From an uncultured Clostridia bacterium (GTDB lineage: Bacteria > Bacillota > Clostridia > Oscillospirales > Acutalibacteraceae): a DNA stretch of 48,837 nucleotides. The position numbers and the translations under genes were made by a program. Positions 1 through 8,858 of the stretch are shown piece after piece. Positions within the stretch are counted from its first letter, which is position 1. Each line of letters opens with the position of its first letter. The DNA is taken from positions 1 to 48,837 of the forward strand of contig CALWIO010000015.1 of assembly GCA_944380765.1 (NCBI GenBank). The letters run 5' to 3'. Under the pieces are notes generated by a model that saw only the letters and a list, made by a program, of their open reading frames with translations, searched no databases and was not told the DNA's origin.

Positions 1-34
1 CGGTGACGGGGGTTTGCCGTATTAAGTTTTTGCC

Positions 35-1399
35 TTATTTTTTCATGCTTTTCTCTTTAAGCTGTTTTGAAATGTCTTCAAGAAAGCTTCCGTCCAGCTT
101 GTAGCCGCGGGCATAGATTATGAATGCCAGTACGGTGATAACCGAGGGAACAACGCACATGAGTATGCGCATACCTGTAAGGGTGGTTTCGGTCTGCTGA
201 ACATTTTCCACAAATCCGCATATTGTAAGACCTACGCCTATAAACCAGCCGGCAAAGGCGGAGGCAGTCTTAACAAGCAGAGTCTGGAAAGACGCCACAA
301 TGCTCTCGTTGCGGGTGCCGAGTTTTACTTCGCCGTAGTCGATAACATCGGCAAGCATAACGGTGGTAGCGCCAAGAGTCAGACCGGAGCCGAATTTATA
401 GAACAGACCGCAGATGATGATAAGGGGTATGTTCTCAGGCAGCGTGTAGCCGGCAATAAGCAGGGCGATAAGTCCGACGGCAGGCGTAAAGCTCGCTATC
501 GCGAACACCTGCTTTTTGTTCATAAAGCGCGAGAGTACCGGGAACAGGAACAAAGCGCCCATTTCGGCAAGGGAAGCCGCCGTGGTAAAGTAGGGGAAAA
601 GGTCGGCGTCATTGGTGACATATTTGAAATAGTAGAGCGCCATACCTCCGGCAAGCTGAACTACTAAATTGTAGGCAAGCACAACGCCTATGTAAACTTT
701 AAGCTGGTCGTTGGCTAAAATAACATGAATTGCATATTTAAGCGAGGTGCGCTCTGACTTTTTGGCGGAAGCCGGGTCGGTGCTGCTGCGGTCACGAGTG
801 AAAAGAACGGTAACTAAAATTGTGGCTACAAATATTACCGCTACTACAACCGAGGAATAGGCGTAGCCTCTGGCTTCACTGCCCTTGCCGAGAGCGGAAA
901 TCATTTTAAGCCCGAACGCGCCCACAAGCAGCCAGGCGGAGCTTGCGAAAATACGGGGAATAACCGACATTGAGTCGCGCTCTTCCTTGGTTGAGGACAT
1001 AGACGGCAGCATTGACCAGTAGGGTATATCCATTACCGTGTAGGTCATGCCCCAGAGTATGTACATTACCGAGTAGTAGGCGTACTGTGCAACTCCGCTG
1101 AGTTCGGGCCCCATAAACAGCAGAACGAGTATGCCCGCGTTAAGTAATGTGCCGATAAGAATCCACGGGCGGAATTTGCCCCAGCGTGAACGGGTGTTGT
1201 CAACAACAAAGCCCATCATCGGGTCGTTTACCGCGTCCCATATACGGGCAACAAGGAACAGATTGCCCACAAAAAGTGGCGCTAAGCCGACCGTGTCGGT
1301 AAAGTAAATCATAAGATAGGTGGAAATCATGGCGTAGCACAAATCTTTACCTAATGCGCCTACGCCGAAGCATAGCTTCTTTCCGGCGGATTGTTTCAT
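35..1399 (-). CDS. GPH-family cation:sugar symporter (MelB-like), probable galactoside importer
   Basis: A 454-residue polytopic protein of the glycoside-pentoside-hexuronide (GPH) branch of the major facilitator superfamily, with about 12 hydrophobic segments. The family couples sugar uptake to Na+ or H+ at the cytoplasmic membrane. The signature between helices 2 and 3 is clear: VVDNTRSRWGKFRPW near residues 64-78, preceded by DAVNDPMMG. The ATG at 1399 has a GGAGGT ribosome binding site 8 nt upstream. It lies 47 bp downstream of the GH36 alpha-galactosidase on the same strand, with no terminator seen between them, so the two are probably co-transcribed and the substrate is probably an alpha-galactoside such as melibiose. 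The family call is firm. The substrate is inferred from the neighbour. Confidence 0.9.
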   Translation of the reverse strand: MKQSAGKKLCFGVGALGKDLCYAMISTYLMIYFTDTVGLAPLFVGNLFLVARIWDAVNDPMMGFVVDNTRSRWGKFRPWILIGTLLNAGILVLLFMGPELSGVAQYAYYSVMYILWGMTYTVMDIPYWSMLPSMSSTKEERDSMSVIPRIFASSAWLLVGAFGLKMISALGKGSEARGYAYSSVVVAVIFVATILVTVLFTRDRSSTDPASAKKSERTSLKYAIHVILANDQLKVYIGVVLAYNLVVQLAGGMALYYFKYVTNDADLFPYFTTAASLAEMGALFLFPVLSRFMNKKQVFAIASFTPAVGLIALLIAGYTLPENIPLIIICGLFYKFGSGLTLGATTVMLADVIDYGEVKLGTRNESIVASFQTLLVKTASAFAGWFIGVGLTICGFVENVQQTETTLTGMRILMCVVPSVITVLAFIIYARGYKLDGSFLEDISKQLKEKSMKK

Positions 1400-1446
1400 T
1401 TTGTTTTACCTCCATATAAATTATTTAAGTATTATTGATTATTGCG

Positions 1447-3528
1447 TCAGCTGCTTTTCTCAAATTTGATTACAGCGCTCGCGTAATCTCCGTTAAGCTT
1501 TAAATCTATGCCGCGGTTCATAAGGTAGCCGCCGCTTTTGGTAATATCGCCGTCTTTTAAGCGCAGCGTGTAAAGAGCCTGAGAGTCGAGCCCCCTTAAC
1601 CGTACGCGAGTGCCGCGGTGACCGACCTTGCTCTGCGGCAGAAAGGCGAAAATCACGCCGCTGTCGTCTTTAAGGTATTCGTACAGGAAATACGGGTTGG
1701 GCGAGGGGTTGTCAAGCCGGTAGAAAACGCCCTCCTGTATTATCGGCCTTATTTCCTTGTACTGCCTTATCATCTCTTTTGAAAGCTCTTTTTCCTCTTC
1801 GGTGAATTTAAGAATGTTGCAGCCTATTCCGAGACTGCCCATCATGGCGCTGTGAAAGCGGAAAGTCAGCGGAATAACACGCCCCGAAAGGAAGTTCGGG
1901 CAGTCGGTTACCCACGCGCGCATACCTTTTATGGGGTGTATGCGTGAATAAGCGTCCTGAATATACAGCCTGTCAAAGGCGTCTGTGTTGTCGCTGGTCC
2001 AGAAATCGTCAAAAATGCCGAGTATTCCGTAGTCAATTCGTCCTCCGCCCGAGGCGCACGCCTCAAACAGCACATCGGGGTGCTTCTTTTTAAGCTCGGT
2101 TACCACTTCATAGACGGTCATAATATGTTTGTACCATATATCTCTCTGCGGCCCCGTCTGCGATATGGGGCGGTTAGCGTCCCATTTTATATAGTCTATG
2201 TCATAACGGGTAAGCAGATTGTCGAGCATATCATAGATAAATTCACGCACTTCGGGCTTTGTGACATTCAGCACATACTGAACGCGCGAAGTATCGGTAA
2301 CACGGGTTTCATAGTGGTATATCCAGTCCGGGTGCTCCTGATACAGCCGGGATTTGGGATTTACCATTTCCGGCTCTACCCAGATTCCGAACATCATACC
2401 CTGAGCCTTTACCGCGTCTATAAGCTCCTCCAAGCCGTTCGGGAATTTCCCCTCGTTAACATACCAGTCGCCCAGCCCGTTCTGCGTGCTGTGCCGTTCG
2501 CCGAACCAGCCGTCGTCAAGCACAAACAGCTCCGCTCCCAGCTCGCCCGCCTGTTCGGCAAGCTTAATCTGGTCACGGCTGTTTACATTAAACTCGGTAG
2601 CCTCCCACGAGTTGTAAAGCACCGGCCGCAGACCTTTTCGCATAACTCTTTCAAGCGCAAAGCGGTGCAGGTTGTGCGACATAGTTTCAAAACCGCTGTC
2701 CGAATATCCGCAGATAACAGCGGGTGAGACAAGCGACTGCCCGGGGGCAAGCTCCAAAAGGCAGTCATGGGGATTAAGCCCCATCTGCACCAGGGTTTCT
2801 CCGTAGGGCGTCTGCTCAACCACTCCGCTGAAATTTCCGCTCATGCGAAGCGCGCCGAAAAATACTTCGCCCGTTGTTTCGGCGGCGTCACGGTCAAGCA
2901 CAAAATAGGGATTGTGGTTGTGCGAGGAAATTCCCCTGCGGTTTTCAATGGTGATTTTACCGTAGCTTACCTTCTGCACAAAGCGCTGTTGTTCCGCGCC
3001 CCAGTGCCCGTGAACATTTGAAAAATTAAGCCCATCATAGGGAATGTGCAGCTGCGCGCTGTAAAATTTTTCAATCATCACAGGCTCTTCGGACTGATTT
3101 TTAATTTCGGCGCTACGTTCCATTAAATCGTAATCGGGATACAGCTTGTAGTGCAGGTCGATAAAAAATTCGTACCTTTCGTCACGCAGATGAAGTATCA
3201 GTTCCTCATAGCCGTCGCCGTTTTCAATGTCGTATGAGCAAAAGCTGTACACCAGCTCCCTTGTACCGTCGGCAAAAGCCGCTTTAAGGCAGCTTTCCTT
3301 GTACCTCAGCCCGCCGTGTACGGGATATTCCTCCGGCGTAATCTCAAAAACCGGGTCGTTGGTGGATACTTCCGTAAGCTCGGGAATTTCAAGCTCGTCT
3401 GCCGAAGCTATCTTTTTTCCCCAGTACAGGTGCCGCACAAGTCCCCGGTCGTCAATGCCGAAGGCGTAGCTTGTAGAGTCGGTACTAAGCAGAAATATGT
3501 TGTTGTTTGTACTGACAGCAATACTCAT
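1447..3528 (-). CDS. Alpha-galactosidase, glycoside hydrolase family 36
   Basis: Hydrolyses terminal alpha-1,6-galactose from melibiose- or raffinose-type sugars. The 693-residue length is near the usual ~700-730 of GH36 enzymes. Order: N-terminal beta-sandwich (about 1-300), TIM barrel with VLDDGWFGERH near 336-346, YIKWDANRP with the nucleophile Asp at about 450, FEACASGGGR near 488, and WTSDNTDAF with the acid/base Asp at about 513, then a short C-terminal beta domain. No signal peptide, so cytoplasmic. An in-frame TTG lies at 3543, but GGAGGA at 3535-3540 is itself the ribosome binding site, so the ATG at 3528 is the start. It is followed 47 bp later by a sugar symporter, giving an uptake-and-hydrolysis pair. 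A palindrome and promoter lie upstream. Confidence 0.95.
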   Translation of the reverse strand: MSIAVSTNNNIFLLSTDSTSYAFGIDDRGLVRHLYWGKKIASADELEIPELTEVSTNDPVFEITPEEYPVHGGLRYKESCLKAAFADGTRELVYSFCSYDIENGDGYEELILHLRDERYEFFIDLHYKLYPDYDLMERSAEIKNQSEEPVMIEKFYSAQLHIPYDGLNFSNVHGHWGAEQQRFVQKVSYGKITIENRRGISSHNHNPYFVLDRDAAETTGEVFFGALRMSGNFSGVVEQTPYGETLVQMGLNPHDCLLELAPGQSLVSPAVICGYSDSGFETMSHNLHRFALERVMRKGLRPVLYNSWEATEFNVNSRDQIKLAEQAGELGAELFVLDDGWFGERHSTQNGLGDWYVNEGKFPNGLEELIDAVKAQGMMFGIWVEPEMVNPKSRLYQEHPDWIYHYETRVTDTSRVQYVLNVTKPEVREFIYDMLDNLLTRYDIDYIKWDANRPISQTGPQRDIWYKHIMTVYEVVTELKKKHPDVLFEACASGGGRIDYGILGIFDDFWTSDNTDAFDRLYIQDAYSRIHPIKGMRAWVTDCPNFLSGRVIPLTFRFHSAMMGSLGIGCNILKFTEEEKELSKEMIRQYKEIRPIIQEGVFYRLDNPSPNPYFLYEYLKDDSGVIFAFLPQSKVGHRGTRVRLRGLDSQALYTLRLKDGDITKSGGYLMNRGIDLKLNGDYASAVIKFEKSS

Positions 3529-3565
3529 GGTCATTCCTCCCAACTTATTAAATATTTACATATAA

Positions 3566-3594
3566 AGAATACTATTTCGTTTTCTTATAGTAAA
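3566..3594 (-). promoter_or_regulatory. Probable SigA-type promoter of the alpha-galactosidase operon
   Basis: On the minus strand there is TTTACT (3594-3589), a 17-bp spacer and TATTCT (3571-3566), about 40 bp upstream of the ATG at 3528. The spacing is ideal and both hexamers are fair. The -35 lies inside the proximal arm of the inverted repeat at 3585-3628, which suggests that a bound regulator would block or reposition RNA polymerase. Confidence 0.5.
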
Positions 3595-3628
3595 TATAAT
3601 AGCTAAAATATGCATAAATTTACTATAA
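3585..3628. promoter_or_regulatory. Perfect 11-bp inverted repeat, candidate operator
   Basis: TTATAGTAAAT at 3585-3595 is repeated in perfect inversion as ATTTACTATAA at 3618-3628. The arms are 22 bp apart (centre to centre 33 bp, about three helical turns). The surrounding DNA is AT-rich, so some chance pairing is expected, but an exact 11-bp match overlapping the likely -35 of a sugar operon is a typical operator layout. No regulator gene is adjacent. Confidence 0.45.
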
Positions 3629-3788
3629 TTTTTATCGATATTAACTAAAAACAGCGTTGAGATTTGTGAATTTTGCAGAATTGAATTTTTTCTTCGATTT
3701 ACAGGCTTTTTCTGTCCGCGGAGCGTTTTTGAGCCGAAAAAAGCAGGCGGCTGCCGAAAACAGCAGTCCCTGCCGGTTCGTTTAACGG

Positions 3789-4688
3789 TTATATTTCAAA
3801 AATATTTGCCGGGATTTCTTTTATAAGCCCTTTCATATCCTCGGGCAGGGGCGCGAAAAATTCCAGCTCCTCACCCGTAACCGGGTGCCGCAAACGGCAC
3901 ATACAGCAGTGCAGAGCCTGCCTTGAAATTTCCTTTGAAGGCTCGCCGTACATCGTGTCGCCGGTAAGGGGAGTGCCCATTGAGGCAAAATGCACCCTTA
4001 TCTGGTGCGTTCTGCCTGTTTCAAGCCGTATTTTCAAAAGAGTTCGCCTGCCGTCGCCGGTAACCGCGCGCCAGCGCGTCACAGCCCTTTCGCCCCGTTC
4101 GTCAACAGTTCTAAGAGTAATAATCGGGTCGGGACGGTATATCGGGCGGTCTATTGTGCCCTCGCCCTCGTAAACGCCCTCGGCAACGGCGAGATATTCC
4201 TTGTAAACCCTGCCCGAAAGCCTTGCGGCGGCGTATTTGTTAAGAGCGCACACAACAATTCCCGAAGTGCCTTTGTCAAGTCTGCCCACGGCGCGGAATA
4301 CCGCCGATTTTCCCAGACTTTGCAGATGATATGAAACCGCGTTCGCGAGGGTGTCCCCCTGATGATTGTGCGAGGGGTGAAGCGCCAGACCGGCAGGCTT
4401 GTTCACAATCAAAAGGTCGCTGTCCTCATAAAGAATTTCAAGCTCGCAGCGCATAGGCTCGGCTATTTTTCCGCTTTCGCTGTCTTTGGGCAGATGAAGC
4501 CTTAAAACATCTCCGCTTCTTAATGTGTCAACCGTGCGTATATGCTCGCCGTTGAGCGTTATACCGTCGGGTATGTTTTTAAGCTGCCGTATAAGCCTTG
4601 CCGAGGCTTTCAGCTCTGTTTTCAAATATGTAAGGACTTTTTTGCCGTCAAAATCATCGCTTACGGCGTATTCAAGATAACGCTCCAT
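3789..4688 (-). CDS. RluA-family pseudouridine synthase
   Basis: Isomerises uridines to pseudouridine in rRNA (RluA/RluC/RluD family). The 299 residues comprise an N-terminal S4-like RNA-binding stretch (about 15-68, including LNGEHIRTVDTLRSGD) and a catalytic domain carrying the motif VGRLDKGTSGIVV, whose Asp at about 138 is the catalytic residue (HRLD-type motif with Gly for His). Ribosome binding site GGAG precedes the ATG at 4688 by about 7 nt. It is a single gene, divergent from the P-II-like operon. Which of the RluA-family modification sites it serves cannot be told from sequence alone. Confidence 0.93.
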   Translation of the reverse strand: MERYLEYAVSDDFDGKKVLTYLKTELKASARLIRQLKNIPDGITLNGEHIRTVDTLRSGDVLRLHLPKDSESGKIAEPMRCELEILYEDSDLLIVNKPAGLALHPSHNHQGDTLANAVSYHLQSLGKSAVFRAVGRLDKGTSGIVVCALNKYAAARLSGRVYKEYLAVAEGVYEGEGTIDRPIYRPDPIITLRTVDERGERAVTRWRAVTGDGRRTLLKIRLETGRTHQIRVHFASMGTPLTGDTMYGEPSKEISRQALHCCMCRLRHPVTGEELEFFAPLPEDMKGLIKEIPANIFEI

Positions 4689-4715
4689 ACTCTTCTCCGC
4701 AGTTTAATATTCTTA

Positions 4716-4743
4716 TTGAATTATATCACAAAAAGAGTATAAT
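4716..4743 (+). promoter_or_regulatory. Promoter of the P-II-like / antiporter / GH3 operon
   Basis: TTGAAT (4716-4721), a 16-bp spacer and a perfect TATAAT (4738-4743) on the plus strand, 39 bp before the TTG start at 4783. It overlaps the 5' flank of the divergent pseudouridine synthase gene. Confidence 0.65.
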
Positions 4744-4782
4744 AGATAGATGAAATAACAGGTAATTTATGGGGGTATTTTT

Positions 4783-5127
4783 TTGCAGCTTTTGATATTG
4801 ATTTTGCATAATTCAAGAGATATGGATAAAATCCTTGCCGAAATGCTCGCTTGCGGAATACGCGGCGGCTCGCTTCTTGACTGCGAGGGAGTTTTGCAGG
4901 CAATGGGGCATACAAGCGTTGAGCCTCCTCCCATTTTCGGCTCGTTAAGGCAGTACCTTAATCCCGAAAGGGGCGCGCTCAACAAAATACTTATATCCGC
5001 CGTGACCGAAGAGCAGGCGCGGCTCGCTCTGGAAATAGTGAACAAAGTGACCGGCGGACTTGATAAGGCTAATACGGGAATATTTATGACTCTTCCGATA
5101 TTGAATATCGAGGGGCTTGCAAAATAA
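4783..5127 (+). CDS. P-II-like small regulatory protein (GlnB superfamily)
   Basis: A 114-residue soluble protein with the length and rhythm of P-II-like trimer proteins: an N-terminal beta strand (LLILILHN), a helix, GIRGGSLLDCEGV, a long loop (about 40-66), then ISAVTEEQARLALEIVNKV, and a C-terminal strand with GIFMTLPI. Canonical GlnB landmarks (the uridylylated T-loop Tyr, the full ATP motifs) are not evident, so it is a divergent member. Start is TTG at 4783 with GGGGGT at 4771-4776 as ribosome binding site. It lies 16 bp before the translation start of a CPA2 antiporter, which suggests that it binds a nucleotide or ion and gates that transporter. The partnership is inference; the P-II fold assignment is moderately secure. 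Confidence 0.65.
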   Translation: MQLLILILHNSRDMDKILAEMLACGIRGGSLLDCEGVLQAMGHTSVEPPPIFGSLRQYLNPERGALNKILISAVTEEQARLALEIVNKVTGGLDKANTGIFMTLPILNIEGLAK

Positions 5128-5143
5128 TTTCGGGGTGACTGGT

Positions 5144-6316
5144 TTGAATACGCTTTTGTCCTTGTCGCTCGGAATGATTGTCGGTCTTCTGATGACAAGA
5201 GTTATGAAAAAAATTAACCTGCCCAATGTGACGGGGTATCTTATCGCGGGGCTTATTGTGGGGCCTTATTGCCTGAAAGTTTTTTCGGCTGACGACCTTG
5301 ACTCGCTTACAATTATTACCAATGCCGCCCTCGGCTTTATCGCCTTTTCCATCGGCGGCGAGTTCAAGCTGTCGGCGTTAAAGCAGCTCGGCGCGAAAAT
5401 ATTTGTAATTACACTGTTTGAGGCTGTGGGCGCCAGCGTGCTGGTGGTGAGCGTTCTGCTGCTGCTCGGCTTTGACGCGCAGCTTGCGCTGGTGCTGGGC
5501 GCTATCGCCTCCGCGACCGCTCCGGCGGCTACGCTTATGGTTGTCCGCCAGTATAAGGCTCAGGGACCGGTAACCTCTACGCTGCTGCCGGTTGTTGCCA
5601 TTGACGATGCGGTGTGCCTTATGCTCTTTTCAATTCTTTCATCGGTTGCGAAAGCATTAAGCGCCGGAAACGGTTTTGACTTAAAGGAAATGCTTTTAAA
5701 CCCGGTCGTTGAAATTCTTCTGTCCCTTGTAATCGGCGCGGCTGTGGGCGCGGTACTCTCTGTTGCCTCCCGCTTTTTCAAATCCCGCGCGAACAGGATT
5801 TCGCTTGTGGTAACAGCGGTATTTTTAGGCGTTGGAATATCCGAAAAGCTGGGGCTTTCCTCTTTGCTTTTTTGTATGTCCGTGGGCGCGGTTATGGCAA
5901 ATCTTTCAAAGGCGAGCGACGCCATGCTTGAAGTGTGCGACCGCTGGACACCGCCTTTGTTTATGCTGTTCTTTGTAATTTCCGGCGCGCAGTTTAATTT
6001 TTCGGTACTCACAAAGGTGGGGCTGCTGGGCGCGTCCTATGTTATTTTAAGGTCGCTGGGCAAATATTTCGGCGCAATGGCAGGCAGCGCTATTGTAAAG
6101 GCGGATAAAAATGTGGTAAAATATCTCGGCGTAACGCTTCTGCCGCAGGCGGGCGTAGCAATAGGTATGGCTCAGCTTTCGCTGACGGTAGTGCCCGAAT
6201 ACGGCGAGCAGATAAGAGCGGTTGTGCTCTGCGGCACGCTGATATATGAGCTTGTCGGCCCGCTGCTGACAAAACTCGCGCTTACAAAAGCCGGTGAAAT
6301 AAAAAAGAGAGACTGA
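5144..6316 (+). CDS. CPA2-family cation/proton antiporter (Kef/Na+:H+ exchanger domain)
   Basis: Integral membrane exchanger of the CPA2 family, 390 residues, almost entirely hydrophobic with 11-13 predicted segments. Family landmarks are GYLIAGLIVGPY near residues 32-43, AFSIGGEFKL, the discontinuous-helix region ASATAPAATLMVVRQYKAQG, and VVAIDDAVCLM with paired Asp residues expected in the ion pathway. There is no C-terminal RCK/TrkA-N domain, unlike KefB or KefC. The in-frame TTG at 5117 overlaps the previous gene and lacks a ribosome binding site; GGGGTGA at 5132-5138 points to TTG at 5144. It sits between the P-II-like gene and a GH3 gene in one transcription unit. Ion specificity (K+ or Na+) cannot be read from the sequence. 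Confidence 0.88.
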   Translation: MNTLLSLSLGMIVGLLMTRVMKKINLPNVTGYLIAGLIVGPYCLKVFSADDLDSLTIITNAALGFIAFSIGGEFKLSALKQLGAKIFVITLFEAVGASVLVVSVLLLLGFDAQLALVLGAIASATAPAATLMVVRQYKAQGPVTSTLLPVVAIDDAVCLMLFSILSSVAKALSAGNGFDLKEMLLNPVVEILLSLVIGAAVGAVLSVASRFFKSRANRISLVVTAVFLGVGISEKLGLSSLLFCMSVGAVMANLSKASDAMLEVCDRWTPPLFMLFFVISGAQFNFSVLTKVGLLGASYVILRSLGKYFGAMAGSAIVKADKNVVKYLGVTLLPQAGVAIGMAQLSLTVVPEYGEQIRAVVLCGTLIYELVGPLLTKLALTKAGEIKKRD

Positions 6317-6330
6317 AAGGATTGAGGTTA

Positions 6331-8742
6331 TTGAAGCTGGTAAACAAAATCATCAGCAAAGCGATTGCCCTCGGCGAAAGAATAGCCGGCGGCGTTTCAC
6401 AGAAAGAGGCTCTTGAAGCCTTGGGCGAGCCGACCGTTACCGACGGTATGCCCGAACTTCTGCGGCGCGCCGCGGCGCAGGGAGCGGTACTTTTGAAAAA
6501 CGACGGAGTTTTGCCCTTTAAAAAAGGAGCGACGGTTTCCGTCTTTTCAAGACTGCAAAAGGATTGGTTCTTTACCGGCTACGGCTCCGGCGGAGATGTC
6601 AAGCTGCCCTATAAGGTAAATCTTATTGACGGGCTGAGAAACTGCGGCGACTTGAATGTGAACGAGGAGCTTGCCGCCGTTTATGAAAGCTGGTGCGAGG
6701 AGCACCCCGTAAATCACGGATACTGGGGGCACTGGCCGAGGTATTATCAGGATATGGAGCTGAGCGGCGAAATTGTTAAAAACGCCGCCTCAAAATCCGA
6801 CTGCGCGGTGTTTGTAATCGGCAGGTCCTCGGGCGAGGACAGGGAAAACGCCCTTGAAAAAGGCAGCTTTTACCTTACCGACCGTGAAATACAGTCCCTT
6901 GATATAATAACCGAATATTTTGACAGCGTAACGGTTCTGCTCAATATAGGCAGTATAATAGATATGTCGTGGGTTAAAAAATACGGCGATAAAATAGGAG
7001 CCGTTATGATTTTGTGGCAGGGCGGAATGGAAAGCGGCAACGCCGCGGCTGACTTGCTCTGCGGCAAAGCGTCCCCCTCGGGAAAACTCAGCGACACCGT
7101 AGCCGAAAGCTATGAGGATTATCCCTCTTCCGAAAGTTTCGGCAACAAGGAATATAACGAGTATAACGAGGATATTTATGTAGGATACCGCTATTTTGAA
7201 ACTTTCGCCCCCGAAAAGGTAATTTATCCTTTCGGCTTCGGACTTTCATATACCGAATTTAAGGTGGATTTTGACTGCGCCGAAGAAAAAGGGGACAGCG
7301 TGCTTCTTAAATGCCGCGTCACAAATACCGGCTCGGTTCCGGGCAGGGAAACGGTGCAGGTATATGCCGGAAAACCCTTAGCTCCCCTCGGAAATCCCAC
7401 GAAAGAGCTTGTGGCTTTTGAAAAGACAAAAACCCTTGAACCCTCGCAGAGCGAAGAGTTTGTTTTTGAAATACCCGTAGAGCGCTTTGCCTCATACGAT
7501 GACTGCGGCAAGAGCGGATACGCTTATTCTTACATAATGCCCGAGGGCGAGTATTCGCTGTATCTCGGCTGTGATGTAAGGTCGGCGTCAAAGGTGTGGA
7601 GCTTTACGGTTGAGAAAACCAAGCCCGTTCAAAAACTCAGTCAGACCTCGGCTCCGAGAGAGAGCTTTGAGCGTTTTGTAAACGACGGCGGCAGATTATC
7701 AAAGGAAAAGGTAAAACTCGCAGAGTATGATTTAAAAAAGATTATTCTTGACAGCCTGCCCGTAGATATTGAAATGACGGGCGACAAGGGCTATAAGCTT
7801 GACGATGTAAAGAGCGGAAAAATCACTTTGGAACAGTTCACCGCCCAGTTAAGCCTTACCGAGCTTGAAGCAATTTCGAGGGGCGACTATACCATGGACA
7901 GCCCCCTCGGTGCAAAGGGCAACGCCGGCGCAATCGGCGGCGTGCTTGAAAGCCTGCGTGAAAAGGGCGTTGTTCCGGTTATCACCACCGACGGCCCTTC
8001 GGGAATACGGCTTTTGTCCTATTGCTCGCTTATACCTATCGGAACGGCGCTCGCCTGCTCTTTTGACAAGGAGCTTGTGCGCGAGGTGTATTCGGCAGTA
8101 AGCGGAGAGATGAAAGCCAAGGGCAGCGATGTGCTTCTGGCTCCCGGTATGAATATCCACCGCAACCCGCTCTGCGGCAGAAACTTTGAGTATTATTCCG
8201 AAGACCCGGTTTTAACCGGCGAAATTGCCGCCGCGGCCGTCAGCGGAATACAGTCAACGGGCGTTTCGGCCTGTCCCAAGCACTTTGCCTGCAACAATCA
8301 GGAGTTTAACAGAACTCACAACGACTCGCGGCTTTCCGAAAGAGCCCTTCGCGAGATTTATCTCAAAGGCTTTGAAATCTGTATAAAGCAAGCCGCCCCG
8401 CGGTGTATAATGACCTCTTACAATAAAATCAACGGCGTTTGGGGGCATTATAATTACGAGCTTTGCCAGCGCGTTCTGCGCGGCGAGTGGGGATATAAGG
8501 GCATGGTGATGACCGACTGGTGGATGCGCTCTTCGCCCTCTTTGGAATTTCCCGAAATGCGCGACAACGCCTACCGTGTGCGCGCGGGCGTTGATGTGCT
8601 TATGCCCGGCGGCAGCCGTACGGGCAAAAGAAAGCCGGATAAAACCCTGCTTGAAACCTATGGCAGGAGCGAGGGCATAACCGCCGGCGAAATGCAGAGA
8701 ACCGCTATGCGCGTTTTAAAGCTGTGCCTGAGCCGTATGTAG
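6331..8742 (+). CDS. GH3 beta-glucosidase-type glycoside hydrolase with permuted domains
   Basis: A glycoside hydrolase family 3 enzyme of about 803 residues whose domains are in reversed order. The alpha/beta sandwich normally at the C-terminus comes first (LLRRAAAQGAVLLKNDGVLP near residues 45-65, to about 290). A fibronectin-III-like domain follows (GRETVQVYAGKPLAPLG near 350), and the TIM barrel is last, containing HFACNNQE and the nucleophile motif GMVMTDWWM with Asp at about 729. Permuted GH3s are known from a few rumen Firmicutes. No signal peptide, so intracellular. TTG at 6331 is preferred because AAAGGA at 6316-6321 is 9 nt upstream; a TTG at 6322 is too close. It follows the antiporter stop by 14 bp. 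The likely activity is beta-glucosidase, but xylosidase or another specificity is possible. Confidence 0.92.
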   Translation: MKLVNKIISKAIALGERIAGGVSQKEALEALGEPTVTDGMPELLRRAAAQGAVLLKNDGVLPFKKGATVSVFSRLQKDWFFTGYGSGGDVKLPYKVNLIDGLRNCGDLNVNEELAAVYESWCEEHPVNHGYWGHWPRYYQDMELSGEIVKNAASKSDCAVFVIGRSSGEDRENALEKGSFYLTDREIQSLDIITEYFDSVTVLLNIGSIIDMSWVKKYGDKIGAVMILWQGGMESGNAAADLLCGKASPSGKLSDTVAESYEDYPSSESFGNKEYNEYNEDIYVGYRYFETFAPEKVIYPFGFGLSYTEFKVDFDCAEEKGDSVLLKCRVTNTGSVPGRETVQVYAGKPLAPLGNPTKELVAFEKTKTLEPSQSEEFVFEIPVERFASYDDCGKSGYAYSYIMPEGEYSLYLGCDVRSASKVWSFTVEKTKPVQKLSQTSAPRESFERFVNDGGRLSKEKVKLAEYDLKKIILDSLPVDIEMTGDKGYKLDDVKSGKITLEQFTAQLSLTELEAISRGDYTMDSPLGAKGNAGAIGGVLESLREKGVVPVITTDGPSGIRLLSYCSLIPIGTALACSFDKELVREVYSAVSGEMKAKGSDVLLAPGMNIHRNPLCGRNFEYYSEDPVLTGEIAAAAVSGIQSTGVSACPKHFACNNQEFNRTHNDSRLSERALREIYLKGFEICIKQAAPRCIMTSYNKINGVWGHYNYELCQRVLRGEWGYKGMVMTDWWMRSSPSLEFPEMRDNAYRVRAGVDVLMPGGSRTGKRKPDKTLLETYGRSEGITAGEMQRTAMRVLKLCLSRM

Positions 8743-8822
8743 CGGCAAGCGAAAATCCGCCCGCAAGCCCGGTTTTGTGATTACATAAAACGCAAGAGCA
8801 GATAAAACTGAATACAATATGA

Positions 8823-8848
8823 AAAAACCGCCCTTACAGGCGGTTTTT
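8823..8848. terminator. Bidirectional terminator between the GH3 operon and the small membrane protein gene
   Basis: Perfect 10-bp arms AAAAACCGCC (8823-8832) and GGCGGTTTTT (8839-8848) with a 6-nt loop. U-tracts arise on either strand, serving the plus-strand operon ending at 8742 and the minus-strand gene ending at 8859. Confidence 0.9.
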
Positions 8849-8858
8849 GTTTTACGGA

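Noticed and set aside
2080..2727. A 215-codon plus-strand frame inside the alpha-galactosidase
   Set aside because: It is opposite the GH36 catalytic core, without start signals or known motifs.
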